Made by a program: the position numbers and the translations under genes | Source: JALORV01 sp963712485 | Lineage (GTDB): Bacteria > Pseudomonadota > Gammaproteobacteria > Burkholderiales > Burkholderiaceae_F | Length of the DNA stretch: 64,000 bases | Reading direction: 5' to 3' | Assembly (NCBI GenBank): GCA_963712485.1 | Contig: CAVQID010000042.1 | Span: 149,205-213,204 of the forward strand | Notes under the pieces: generated by a model | Databases searched by the model: none | What the model saw: only the letters and a program-made list of their open reading frames with translations | Told to the model about the DNA's origin: nothing | Part shown: in pieces, positions 37,456 through 46,085 of the stretch | Position numbering within the stretch: position 1 is the first letter of the stretch | How the letters are laid out: the number at the start of each line of letters is the position of its first letter

Positions 37456-40152
37456 GTGACGGCGCAGCGCCGCGGCCTGCCGCCGGGTTCGAACGTCGGC
37501 ACGCAGTTGCGCGCGCGTCGGGCGCGTGCTGCCCGCGAAGAAAAGGCACGTGTCGCGGCGCAGTCGGCAGAAATCGCTGCGGCGTCAGCCATGACGCAGG
37601 GGTCGCAACTTGCGCTGCCGAGCGCGGAAGGCTGGTTCGCCGCGCAGGGCTGGCAGGCCTTCGCGTTTCAGCAAGAGGTCTGGCAGCACATCGGCGCGGG
37701 GCGCTCCGGCCTGCTGCACGCGACGACGGGCAGCGGCAAGACCTATGCGGTCTGGTTTGGTCTTCTCAACCGCGCGCTCGCAGGTGAAGTGTCGGGCGGC
37801 GGACTGCGCATGCTGTGGCTGACGCCGATGCGCGCACTGGCGGCGGACACCGCCCGCGCTCTCGAACTGCCGCTGGCGCAACTCGGTCTGGACTGGTCCG
37901 TCGGCGTGCGCACCGGCGATACCGAGGCCGGCGAAAGGGCGCGCCAGGCCAGGCGACTGCCGGAGGCACTGATCACGACGCCGGAAAGTCTGAGCCTCAT
38001 GCTTACGCGCGCAGACTCGCCGGACCTCCTGTCTGGCGTTGAACTGGTCGTCGTCGACGAGTGGCACGAACTGATCGGCAACAAGCGCGGTGTGCAGGTG
38101 CAGCTTGCGCTCGCGCGACTGCGTCGCCTCGCGCGCGAGCGTGCGTCGCCAGCCGCGCTTCGCGGCACCACCGCACGCGGGGACGCCGGGTCCCCCGAGC
38201 GGGACGCCGGGTCCGAGCGGGCGCAGCAGCAAACCGCCCGCCGCGCTCCTGTGGTTTGGGGACTGTCCGCCACGCTCGGCAACACCGAGCACGCGATGGA
38301 CGTGCTGCTGGCCGGCAGTGACGGTGCGATGGTGCGCGGCAAAGTGCCGAAGGAAATCATTGTCGACACCTTGCTGCCCGACGAACCCGGCCGTTTCCCC
38401 TGGGGCGGGCATCTTGGCATCCAGATGCTCGAGCCGGTCGCGCGCGAGATCGAAGGCGCGTCGACGACACTCGTCTTCACGAACACCCGCTCGCAGGCGG
38501 AGATCTGGTATCAGTCGCTGCTCGAGGCGCGCCCGAAGTGGGCGGGCCTGATTGCCTTGCACCACGGGTCGCTCGACCGCGAAGTGCGCGAGTGGGTCGA
38601 GCGCGGCCTCAAGCAGGGTCGCCTGAAGGCTGTGGTCGCGACATCGAGCCTCGATCTCGGCGTCGACTTTCTTCCGGTCGAGCGCGTGCTGCAGATCGGC
38701 AGCCCGAAGGGGGTGGCGCGCCTGCTGCAGCGGGCAGGGCGCAGCGGCCATGCACCAGGCAGGCCGTCGCGCGTAACGGTCGTGCCGACGCATACGCTGG
38801 AACTGGTGGAAGCCGCGGCCGCGCGCACCGCGGTGGCAGCGGGCCGGGTCGAGGCACGGCGTGCGCCGGACAAGCCACTTGATGTTCTGGTGCAGCACGT
38901 CGTCACCCTTGCACTCGGCACCGGCTTCCGCGAAGCCGACGCACTCACCGAGATTCGCACCGCGTGGAGCTACCGCGCGCTGACCGAGGAGGAGTTCGCG
39001 TGGGTGCTGGACTTCGTCGGCCGCGGCGGCGAAGCGCTGCGCGCCTATCCCGAATATCACCGTGTCGTCCGCGACGCCGATGGCGTCTATCGCGTTGCGG
39101 ATCGCCGCATCGCCCAGCGTCACCGCATGTCCGTCGGCACGATCGTCGCCGACGCGACGATGCTGGTGAAGATGATGAACGGTCGCAACGTCGGCTCGAT
39201 CGAGGAATCGTTCATCACGCGGCTGCGCAAGGGCGATTCGTTCGTTTTCGGCGGGCGCCTGCTCGAACTTGTCCGGATTCACGAGATGACGGCTTATGTG
39301 CAACCTGCGAAACGTCGCAGCGGCGCGGTGCCACGCTGGTCGGGCGCCAAGATGCCGCTGTCGACCGAGATGGCCGATGCGGCGCTGGGCGAGCTGGAAA
39401 AGGCGCTGGCCGGCCGTTTCGAGGCGCCAGAACTGAATCTGGCGCGACCGTTGATCGAACTGCAGGCGCGCTGGTCTGCCGTTCCGACGCGGAGTGATCT
39501 CGTCGTCGAGTCGTTGCGATCGCGCGAGGGACGGCATCTCTTCGTCTACCCGTTCGCCGGCCGGCAGGCGCACTTGGGCCTGGCATCGCTGCTTGCCTAT
39601 CGGATCGGGCAGGCAGCGCCGGCGACGTTCTCCATTGCGATCAACGACTACGGCTTCGAGCTGCTGTCGCCGGTGGACGTCGACTGGATGGGCGCTTGGC
39701 AGCGGCGCGCCGATGCGCTGCTGGGCGACGAGCACCTGCTGGACGACGTGCTGGCGAGCCTGAATGCGGGCGAACTGGCGCTGCGGCGCTTTCGCGAGGT
39801 CGCGCGCATCGCCGGGCTGGTATTCCAGGGGTTTCCGGGGGCGCCGAAGTCGATGAAGCAGCTGCAGGCGAGCTCGGGCCTGTTTTACGAGGTGTTCCGC
39901 AAGTACGACGCGGGCAATCGACTGCTGGGGCAGGCCGAACGAGAGGTTCTGGAGCAGGAGCTCGACATCGTTCGTCTGCGTGCGGCGCTCGCGCGCATGC
40001 GCGACCAGCGCGTGGTCTACCGGTTGCTCGCCCGGCCGACGCCTTTCGCTTTCCCGCTGATGGTCGAGCGGCTGCGTGAACAGGTGACGACCGAAAAGCT
40101 CTCGGCGAGGATCGAGCGGATGCTCGCCGAACTCGAGCGGGCTGCCCGCTAA
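37456..40152 (+). CDS. Ligase-associated DEXH-box helicase, Lhr-type
   Basis: 898 residues from GTG 37456, about 80 longer than usual. An Arg/Ala-rich N-terminal extension of about 45 residues precedes MTQGSQLALPSAEGWFAAQG, where a later start is possible. Helicase motifs: LLHATTGSGKTYAVW (about residue 90), WLTPMRALAADTARAL, ITTPESLSLML, VVVDEWHELIGNKRGVQ, WGLSATLGNTEHAM, STTLVFTNTRSQAEIWYQSL and LLQRAGRSGHAPGRPS, then an Lhr C-terminal part. It unwinds nucleic acid in a repair set with the ligase and MBL exonuclease, here separated from them by about 3.4 kb. Confidence 0.94.
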   Translation: MTAQRRGLPPGSNVGTQLRARRARAAREEKARVAAQSAEIAAASAMTQGSQLALPSAEGWFAAQGWQAFAFQQEVWQHIGAGRSGLLHATTGSGKTYAVWFGLLNRALAGEVSGGGLRMLWLTPMRALAADTARALELPLAQLGLDWSVGVRTGDTEAGERARQARRLPEALITTPESLSLMLTRADSPDLLSGVELVVVDEWHELIGNKRGVQVQLALARLRRLARERASPAALRGTTARGDAGSPERDAGSERAQQQTARRAPVVWGLSATLGNTEHAMDVLLAGSDGAMVRGKVPKEIIVDTLLPDEPGRFPWGGHLGIQMLEPVAREIEGASTTLVFTNTRSQAEIWYQSLLEARPKWAGLIALHHGSLDREVREWVERGLKQGRLKAVVATSSLDLGVDFLPVERVLQIGSPKGVARLLQRAGRSGHAPGRPSRVTVVPTHTLELVEAAAARTAVAAGRVEARRAPDKPLDVLVQHVVTLALGTGFREADALTEIRTAWSYRALTEEEFAWVLDFVGRGGEALRAYPEYHRVVRDADGVYRVADRRIAQRHRMSVGTIVADATMLVKMMNGRNVGSIEESFITRLRKGDSFVFGGRLLELVRIHEMTAYVQPAKRRSGAVPRWSGAKMPLSTEMADAALGELEKALAGRFEAPELNLARPLIELQARWSAVPTRSDLVVESLRSREGRHLFVYPFAGRQAHLGLASLLAYRIGQAAPATFSIAINDYGFELLSPVDVDWMGAWQRRADALLGDEHLLDDVLASLNAGELALRRFREVARIAGLVFQGFPGAPKSMKQLQASSGLFYEVFRKYDAGNRLLGQAEREVLEQELDIVRLRAALARMRDQRVVYRLLARPTPFAFPLMVERLREQVTTEKLSARIERMLAELERAAR
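38180..38214 (+). repeat. 21-base in-frame repeat in the Lhr gene
   Basis: GGGACGCCGGGTCC occurs at 38180-38193 and again at 38201-38214, one 21-base period apart and in frame. It encodes a repeated DAGS in an acidic/Gly linker between motif II (DEWHE) and motif III (SAT) of the helicase. Probably a small recent insertion in a surface loop. Confidence 0.7.
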
Positions 40153-40236
40153 GGCATACAAGATATTGTGTTTCCGAGTGCCAACGACCAAGATCTAGTA
40201 CACCAATCGTGGTGCCTCTCACATTCAAGCCGTCGG

Positions 40237-40284
40237 TTTTCAGAGGGGAAACGGCGTTGTTCACACGCAATTTCCCTCTGAAAA
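40237..40284. repeat. Long inverted repeat upstream of the SWIB gene
   Basis: TTTTCAGAGGGGAAA (40237-40251) and TTTCCCTCTGAAAA (40271-40284) form a nearly perfect inverted repeat with a 19-base spacer. It lies between the Lhr stop and the SWIB gene, about 125 bases before that ATG. A small CACCA-ATCG-TGGTG hairpin is close by at 40201-40214. It could be an operator, or a terminator working in one or both directions. Confidence 0.6.
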
Positions 40285-40408
40285 ATTGATTTCTCCTCTT
40301 GTAATTCGGTGCGTTTGCTCTAGGATCGCGGTCACCCAACGAGAGCGCTCTTGCATTTCACTCGAGAACGCTGTCGCTGTGGCACTCAAATCCTCAGAGG
40401 AGAACTCG

Positions 40409-40804
40409 ATGGCAACAAAGAAGGCAAAGAAAGCGACGAAGAAGACGGCGAAGAAGGCGGCGCCGAAGAAGGCTGCGAAGAAGACGGCGAAGAAGGCCGT
40501 TAAGAAGGTCGCGAAGAAGGCGCCGGCCAAGAAGGCCGCCAAGCCGAAGGTCAAGCGCAAACCCAACGCCGCGTTCATGCGTCCGCTGATGCCGAGCGGC
40601 CCGCTCGCCGCGATCGTTGGCTCGGTGCCAATGCCGCGTACCGAGGTCACCAGCAAGATCTGGGCGTATATCAAGAAGAACAAGCTGCAGGACTCGGTCA
40701 ATCGCCGCATGATCAATGCCGACGACAAGCTTAAGGCGCTGTTTGGCAAGGCGCAGGCGTCGATGTTCGAGCTGACCAAGTACGTCAGCAAGCACCTGAA
40801 GTAA
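40409..40804 (+). CDS. SWIB/MDM2-domain protein with lysine-rich histone-like tail
   Basis: 131 residues from ATG 40409, with AGAGGAG about 7 bases upstream. Residues 1-55 are almost only Lys, Ala, Thr and Pro (repeats of the KKAAKK type), like the tail of histone H1 or bacterial histone-like proteins. Residues 55-131 form a SWIB domain: MPRTEVTSKIWAYIKKNKLQ, DSVNRRMINADDKLKALFG, ending ELTKYVSKHLK. It is likely to bind DNA and compact or regulate the chromosome. Comparable proteins occur in Chlamydia and betaproteobacteria. A strong terminator follows. Confidence 0.9.
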   Translation: MATKKAKKATKKTAKKAAPKKAAKKTAKKAVKKVAKKAPAKKAAKPKVKRKPNAAFMRPLMPSGPLAAIVGSVPMPRTEVTSKIWAYIKKNKLQDSVNRRMINADDKLKALFGKAQASMFELTKYVSKHLK

Positions 40805-40832
40805 TCGCCGCGGGCCCACGGCCCGTCCGGCT

Positions 40833-40877
40833 GAAAAAAAATCGCCCGGTGCCAGTTTCTGGCCTCGGGCGATTTTC
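40833..40877 (+). terminator. Bidirectional rho-independent terminator
   Basis: AAAAATCGCCCG (40837-40848) pairs with CGGGCGATTTTC (40865-40876), with an inner GCCAG-TTTCT-GGC. There is an A-tract before the stem and T-rich sequence after it, so it can end transcription in both directions. It lies just past the SWIB gene. Confidence 0.9.
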
Positions 40878-41012
40878 TTTGGGGTCTCCGCGGCTCAGTC
40901 GAGGGCGCCGTCAGTTCCGCGCGATCTTCGCCGTGCATCGAGTCGGACATCGACATGCTGAGCGATGCGATCCTCGGCATGGCTTGACCGCAGCCGGACG
41001 GCGACGCGGCGT

Positions 41013-41615
41013 TCAGTCCTGGTGTGCAGGCTCGCGGCGCGTTGCCTGCGCGGTATCAGCGCTCAAGGTTGCGTTGTCATCCTTGCCCGGTCCGAGCAAA
41101 GCGGCGGGGCGAGTCCCCGGCACGTGCGCCGACGGCGTTGGTTCCGATGCGCCGATGGGCGGACCCGCTTTGCCACGCAGGAGGAGGGCGTCCATTTCGA
41201 TGACGCGCAGCGCACGGCCCTGCCGTCCGACCATTCTCAGGTACTGAGCCACGACCGCATCCCGGCGCGCGACCGCCAGCACTTCGCTCGCTTGGTGCAC
41301 GCGAACTGCTGCGAAGCCATGTTCTGCGGCCGACCGCGCGCGGAGCGCACGCCGCATCAGAGCCCGACCGATCGCGTGTGAGACGACGATGATGCACGCG
41401 AGGACCACGCTTCCGATACCGAAAGCCGCGGGCAACATGCCGGCCGGCTGATCGAACACCGCAGCGACATCGGCGACCCACGCGATGAAAAGCGTCACGC
41501 TGACAAAAAGGGCAAGTCGGCCGCGGCGTTCGGTTTCCTCACTGCCTGCAAGAAGGCGTCGCCGCATATCGTCCAGGGCGGCCGTAGTCGGGGGAAAGGC
41601 CAGTACATCAATCAT
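41013..41615 (-). CDS. Membrane protein of unknown function
   Basis: 200 residues if started at ATG 41615 (MIDVLAFPPTTAALDDMRRR); the frame is open to a TTG at 41720. Two hydrophobic spans, LALFVSVTLFIAWVADVAAVF and MLPAAFGIGSVVLACIIVVS, are followed by an Arg-rich soluble part and a Pro/Ala-rich tail. I see no known motif. Confidence 0.6.
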   Translation of the reverse strand: MIDVLAFPPTTAALDDMRRRLLAGSEETERRGRLALFVSVTLFIAWVADVAAVFDQPAGMLPAAFGIGSVVLACIIVVSHAIGRALMRRALRARSAAEHGFAAVRVHQASEVLAVARRDAVVAQYLRMVGRQGRALRVIEMDALLLRGKAGPPIGASEPTPSAHVPGTRPAALLGPGKDDNATLSADTAQATRREPAHQD

Positions 41616-41867
41616 GGGGCCGCGCGCGTCCTCAGGCGAGTCGTTGAAAGTCGATCCGGCGGGATGGTCTGCCCGATAGGCCGGTCTTCGCCGACGCGAT
41701 TCTGCCTTGCCGAGCGTCAATCCCCTTGTCGTTCACCAAGTCTTTCCATGTAAATTCGCGCCTCTTCGCGAGCTTCCAGCGAAGTTACGCGATTACGTGA
41801 CCCACAAGTGAACGCGGAACGGTTGTCAGACCTCCGTCGGCGTACAGTAGGTGCGGGAGTGGAACTA

Positions 41868-42224
41868 ATGAACGACGAGCACGACGCGGCTTGCGGGCAT
41901 GCGGCCGCCAGTTCTATCGATCAGGCAGATCATTTGACCGCGCTGGCACGTGAAGCGCGGCTGCTCGAGCTTGGTCTTGAAGGCGGCGGCAGCCCTGCGG
42001 CGCGCCTGCTCGCAGCAGACCTCGAGGTCGCGCTGTCGAGCGCTATGGACGCCGATTCGCCGATTGAATTGACGCAGGCGCGCCTGCTCATCGATGCCGT
42101 GCTGGCGCGGGTGGTCAGCCAGGGCATGCGGCTGTCGGCCGAAATGACTGATATGGACGTGCAGGGCGTCCTCGGGATGTCGAAAATGGCGGTACTGACC
42201 GCGGTGTTGAGCGCCACGGACTGA
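41868..42224 (+). CDS. Hypothetical protein
   Basis: 118 residues from ATG 41868 (MNDEHDAACGHAAASSIDQA), chosen over the GTG at 41808 because GGGAG precedes it at good distance. It is helical and acidic, with no signal or span: LTALAREARLLELGLEGGGS, VALSSAMDADSPIELTQARL and a C-terminal MSKMAVLTAVLSATD. Family not recognised. Confidence 0.6.
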   Translation: MNDEHDAACGHAAASSIDQADHLTALAREARLLELGLEGGGSPAARLLAADLEVALSSAMDADSPIELTQARLLIDAVLARVVSQGMRLSAEMTDMDVQGVLGMSKMAVLTAVLSATD

Positions 42225-42345
42225 CAGCGCTCGCGGCGATCCGCGGCTCCGGTCCCACTGGTCACGGCCCGTCCCAGTGGCGAAGCGCCCCCGCACGAAT
42301 GGCGGTGGGCAAGGTTTTACTGGGCGCGGGACCTACCGACGGTGC

Positions 42346-43149
42346 TCAAGAACCGGTTGTTTCCGCATCGCCGTCCTTCATCGGAGTGAAACGCTCCTGC
42401 ACGGCTGCGAGTTCATCGTCCGACGTTGCGACGATCCATCGCTTCGCACTTTCCACGATGTAGCGGTTGTGATCCTTGAACGGACCCATCGCGTTGACTG
42501 TCTTCCACAGTACGGGGCCTGCACGGCTCTTCTTGCCGGACGGCGTGCCGACGAGGATGGCGTAGGGCCCCAGCGGCAGTGAAACGAACGGTTGCACCGG
42601 CCGAGCCCGGACGCGCCAGTCGATGAAGGGCGCCTCGTTGATCAGCAAGGCAGAGGGCAGTCCGTGAAAGACGGTGAAGTCGTAGAGCGCAAGCTGCGCG
42701 CGCAGGCCGACGTACTTGCTTCGAATGTCCCGGACGACCGCCGCGCGGATTTCGTCTTCGAACATCGGTTCGAGCCTGTAGGTCTCGAGAGCCCGTTGAG
42801 CATCCGGCTGGTAAGCGCAGGTAAGTCCAAGCTCCACACAGTCCTGCGCTGCCCGCTGAACATCTGCCACTGATCCCGCTTCGTCCGGCTTGCCCAACTG
42901 GGCCGCGCGCAGGAATCGGGCAAGCGCACCTTCATGTAGCGCCGGACCCGCCGCGTTCGCTGCATCGTCGGCGTCGGCACCCAGCGGAACATGGAAGATG
43001 CTCTCGGCCGCGAAGCGTGCCTTCTTGCCATCGTCGAACTTGATCTCACCATCGCTGCAGTCGAGATAGCGCGTGCCGACGCGACCATGTTCCCAGACCC
43101 AGTTCTTGAGGAGGGGTCGCAACGGATGGAGAAACTCGGGCTCAGCCAT
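42346..43149 (-). CDS. Hypothetical protein
   Basis: 267 residues starting MAEPEFLHPLRPLLKNWVWE. It is soluble and fairly rich in aromatic and charged residues. Notable stretches: ARFAAESIFHVPLGADADDA, RDIRSKYVGLRAQLALYDFT and MGPFKDHNRYIVESAKRWIV. No signal peptide or recognised domain. It stands 106 bases before the YajD operon end and may be separately transcribed. Confidence 0.7.
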   Translation of the reverse strand: MAEPEFLHPLRPLLKNWVWEHGRVGTRYLDCSDGEIKFDDGKKARFAAESIFHVPLGADADDAANAAGPALHEGALARFLRAAQLGKPDEAGSVADVQRAAQDCVELGLTCAYQPDAQRALETYRLEPMFEDEIRAAVVRDIRSKYVGLRAQLALYDFTVFHGLPSALLINEAPFIDWRVRARPVQPFVSLPLGPYAILVGTPSGKKSRAGPVLWKTVNAMGPFKDHNRYIVESAKRWIVATSDDELAAVQERFTPMKDGDAETTGS

Positions 43150-43255
43150 TCAACTCTCCGGACTTGCGTTGGTACCGATCCGAGTCACATTCGAACTCAA
43201 GACGACATCGGGCGTGCGAAATTTCGCCGGCCACCATCGGCCGAGGCCTGTCGCG

Positions 43256-43630
43256 TCATTTCCTGTCTGGAGATTTCCCCAGCAAGTCCTTTAGCCCGGC
43301 AAACGGCGAATGGGATGAAGCGGAACTCTTGCCGGAGTTACCGTCATTCCCGCCGGCCGCCTCGAGTTGCCGCTGGTGTTCATTGTCGTGGCAGTACAGG
43401 CACAGCAGTTCCCAGTTACTGCCATCGGGCGGGTTGTTGTCGTGGTTATGGTCGCGGTGATGCACGGTGAGCTCGCGCACGTTGCTGCGGGTGAATTCCC
43501 GCGCGCAACGGCCACAGATCCACGGGTAGATCTTGAGTGCCCGTTCCCGATAACCCTGCGCGCGTTCATCCGCCGCGCGACGTGCTTCGGCAATCACGCG
43601 GTCCAGCTTGCCGGGGTCGCTCGATTTCAT
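43256..43630 (-). CDS. yajD: YajD-family HNH nuclease
   Basis: 124 residues. The HNH site is ELTVHHRDHNHDNNPPDGSN with two Cys pairs (ICGRC and LLCLYC), then HDNEHQRQ. YajD-like proteins are small HNH nucleases of unknown biological role. Its start overlaps the stop of the PRPP-synthetase-like gene (ATGA), so it is the last member of the operon that starts at 47467. Confidence 0.88.
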   Translation of the reverse strand: MKSSDPGKLDRVIAEARRAADERAQGYRERALKIYPWICGRCAREFTRSNVRELTVHHRDHNHDNNPPDGSNWELLCLYCHDNEHQRQLEAAGGNDGNSGKSSASSHSPFAGLKDLLGKSPDRK

Positions 43631-44520
43631 CTTTCCGCGAGGTCCGTGGTCTGAGGTTCGCGTTGTTCCAGTGCGGCCGCGACCAGCGCGGCGGTACTGA
43701 TGCGATTGCTGGCGTGTGGCACGGTGTCGGTGCTGATGAAATGACCCACCCCGGCGGAGCGCAGCAGTTGCATGGCCTCGTCGACCAGCAACGCGTGCGT
43801 GACCGCAACATCCACCCGGAGCGCGCCGGCCGCCAGCGCCTGGCGCGCAACGGCGGCAACGGTGTGCCCGGTGCTCGCAATGTCGTCGACGATGAGGACG
43901 TTCTTGCCCGCGATTGCGATCTCGGGCAGGACGACGTCGACGTCGCGATCGCCGTGGCGCTGCTTGCGGCAGATGGCCCAGTTACAGCCGGCGGCCGCCG
44001 CTGCGGCGCGTACCCAGGGTCCGGACTCCACGTCCGGTCCGAGCATCAGCAGGTCCTTGTGGCGCAATGCCACGCCGATCAACGGCGCAGCCGAAAGCGC
44101 CACGGCGGCTTCAACCGGAATCGCTTCGCGCAGCGTCCGAATTCGGTGCAGGTGTGGATCGATCGTGATGACGCCGTCGAAGAGCTCCGCAAGCCATCGT
44201 CCGATGATGCGCTGGCTCACCACTTCGCCCGGCGTGAATGCGGCGTCCTGACGCATGTAGCCGAGGTAAGGCGCCACCAGGGTCAGGTGCCTGGCGCCGA
44301 GTTCACGGGCCGCGCGCGCAGCGAGCAGCAGTTCGACCAGCTTCTCATTGGGGTGGTGCAGCGAGCGCAACAGCACGACGCGGCGGGGCAGCCGCGTCGG
44401 CAAACGCAGCCTCAGCTCGCCGTCGGGAAAGCGATGGCGCTGGACCTCGGCCGCAGCCAGACCGGCCGCAGCGGAAAGCCCCGCAGCGTAAGTCCGTTCA
44501 TCATCGAAGAAGAGGAGCAT
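43627..44520 (-). CDS. Ribose-phosphate pyrophosphokinase-like protein
   Basis: 297 residues, phosphoribosyltransferase fold. Seen: HRFPDGELRLRLPTRL, VVLLRSLHHPNEKLVELLLA, LVAPYLGYMRQDAAFTPGEV and the PRPP loop VLIVDDIASTGHTVAAVA. It is related to PRPP synthetase but is the divergent form that travels with a thymidine/AMP-phosphorylase homologue, not the housekeeping Prs. The start shares one base with the stop of the phosphorylase gene. It probably acts on ribose phosphates released by the neighbouring enzyme (inference). Confidence 0.85.
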   Translation of the reverse strand: MLLFFDDERTYAAGLSAAAGLAAAEVQRHRFPDGELRLRLPTRLPRRVVLLRSLHHPNEKLVELLLAARAARELGARHLTLVAPYLGYMRQDAAFTPGEVVSQRIIGRWLAELFDGVITIDPHLHRIRTLREAIPVEAAVALSAAPLIGVALRHKDLLMLGPDVESGPWVRAAAAAAGCNWAICRKQRHGDRDVDVVLPEIAIAGKNVLIVDDIASTGHTVAAVARQALAAGALRVDVAVTHALLVDEAMQLLRSAGVGHFISTDTVPHASNRISTAALVAAALEQREPQTTDLAER

Positions 44521-46085
44521 CAGAATTCAGCGAAATCGCGCAGGTCAGTGTGCTCGCCGATTGTGTAGCCGTTGTCGTGCCTGGCCCAGTCGCGGGCGAA
44601 CCCCGCATCCGACGCAAAGCCGGCATGGACACGGTACAGCGGCTCGCCGCGCTGCACCGGGTCGCCGAGCTTCTTGAAGAGATCGACCCCGGCACCGGAT
44701 ACCTTGGGCGCGCCGGTCAGTCGCGCCAGCCGTCCCAGCCGTTCATTGTCGATTCCGCTGACGACGCCGTCCTGCGCGGCCTCGATCTCGAAACTGTGCG
44801 GGGCCAAAGTGGGTCGCTCGAAGTCGAAGTCACGCCGCCCCTGTGCATCGATGATGGCGTGCATTTTGGCGAGCGCACGGCCGGAATCGAGGATGTCGCG
44901 AGCGATCGGGAAGCCTTCGCCGCCGCGCACGTCCGGGTCGAACTCGATGACGCGACCCGCCAGTCGCAGTGCCTTTTGACGCAGGTCCGAAGGCGCGCGC
45001 GGATCGCCTCCGAGCACACGCATGATGTCGCGTGCCTCGAGCGCGGGGCCGATACCGTTACCAACCGGCGCACGCCCGTCCGTGATCACTACGTCGAGCG
45101 TGAGGCGCAGCCGCTCGGCGACATACTCGAAGAGTTTGCGCAGCCTCTGCGCCTCCGGCATCGAGCGGACCTTCGCGCTCGGTCCCAGCGGCAGGTCCAG
45201 CACGAGGTGAGTCGAGCCGGCAGCGACCTTCTTCGACAGGATCGAAGCCACCATCTGTCCCGGCGAGTCCAGCGACAACGGCCTCTCCACCGCGATCAGT
45301 TCGTCATCTGCCGGCGACAGATCGGCGGTCCCGCCCCAGGCCAGGCAGCCGCGCAGCTCATGCACGATTTCCTGCATGCGCTCGAACGACAGTTCAACGT
45401 TGGCGAGGCATTCCATCGTGTCAGCCGTGCCGGCAGCCGACGTGATCGCGCGCGATGAGGTCTTGGGAATCAGCATGCCGTGAGCGGCGACGATCGGCAC
45501 TACCAGCATCGATGTGCGGTTGCCGGGAATGCCGCCGATCGAATGCTTGTCGACGACCGGACGCTCGCGCCAGTCGAGCCGGCGACCCGCCGCGACCATC
45601 GCCTCGGTCAGGTACACGACTTCTTCGCGGTCCAGGTCGAAATGCCCCGTCGCGACGACAAAAGCCGCCAGTTCGAGCTTGCTGTAGCGATGCTCCGCGA
45701 CGTCACGCATGATCGCGTGATAGTCGGCGCGTTCGAGCCGTTCTCCCATGATTTTGCGGTGCAGGGCGACCATCGATGCCGGTGAGGTCGCGTGTTCGAT
45801 CGCCACGTCGCTTCCGGCGGCCGCTCCAAGCTGCCGATAGGCATCCTCCGAAAGGCCCAATTCGGTCTCGCCGACGATCGCGGGATCATCGACGATGTTG
45901 AGCATCGCGAGGATCGAACGGCCGTTCGCCCGGACTTCGATCTTCGCAAGCGCCTGGAAGCCCTCGGTCAGGTACAGCGGGCAGCGCCGGTGCAGGTACG
46001 CGACGTTTTCCCGGTAGGTGTCGATGCCGACGCGCCGCACGCGCAGCGCCTTGGTCTCGGTGAGGCGGACCGGCTCAGGCGTCAT
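44520..46085 (-). CDS. Thymidine phosphorylase family protein, AMP-phosphorylase-like
   Basis: 521 residues from ATG 46085, which overlaps the end of the MBL nuclease gene by 11 bases. A TTG at 46106 is less likely. An extra N-terminal domain of about 80 residues precedes the catalytic core, as in archaeal AMP phosphorylase. Core motifs: VVDKHSIGGIPGNRTSMLVV (phosphate/nucleoside site), PKTSSRAITSAAGTADTMEC, GGTADLSPADDELIAVERPL and SILSKKVAAGSTHLVLDLPL. The family phosphorolyses nucleosides or nucleoside monophosphates to (deoxy)ribose phosphates and free base. Confidence 0.88.
   Translation of the reverse strand: MTPEPVRLTETKALRVRRVGIDTYRENVAYLHRRCPLYLTEGFQALAKIEVRANGRSILAMLNIVDDPAIVGETELGLSEDAYRQLGAAAGSDVAIEHATSPASMVALHRKIMGERLERADYHAIMRDVAEHRYSKLELAAFVVATGHFDLDREEVVYLTEAMVAAGRRLDWRERPVVDKHSIGGIPGNRTSMLVVPIVAAHGMLIPKTSSRAITSAAGTADTMECLANVELSFERMQEIVHELRGCLAWGGTADLSPADDELIAVERPLSLDSPGQMVASILSKKVAAGSTHLVLDLPLGPSAKVRSMPEAQRLRKLFEYVAERLRLTLDVVITDGRAPVGNGIGPALEARDIMRVLGGDPRAPSDLRQKALRLAGRVIEFDPDVRGGEGFPIARDILDSGRALAKMHAIIDAQGRRDFDFERPTLAPHSFEIEAAQDGVVSGIDNERLGRLARLTGAPKVSGAGVDLFKKLGDPVQRGEPLYRVHAGFASDAGFARDWARHDNGYTIGEHTDLRDFAEF

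Noticed and set aside
37585..40191. 868-residue open frame on the minus strand
   Set aside because: It is the mirror of the Lhr helicase. The plus strand carries all helicase motifs; the minus frame is Arg/His/Gln-rich without domains.
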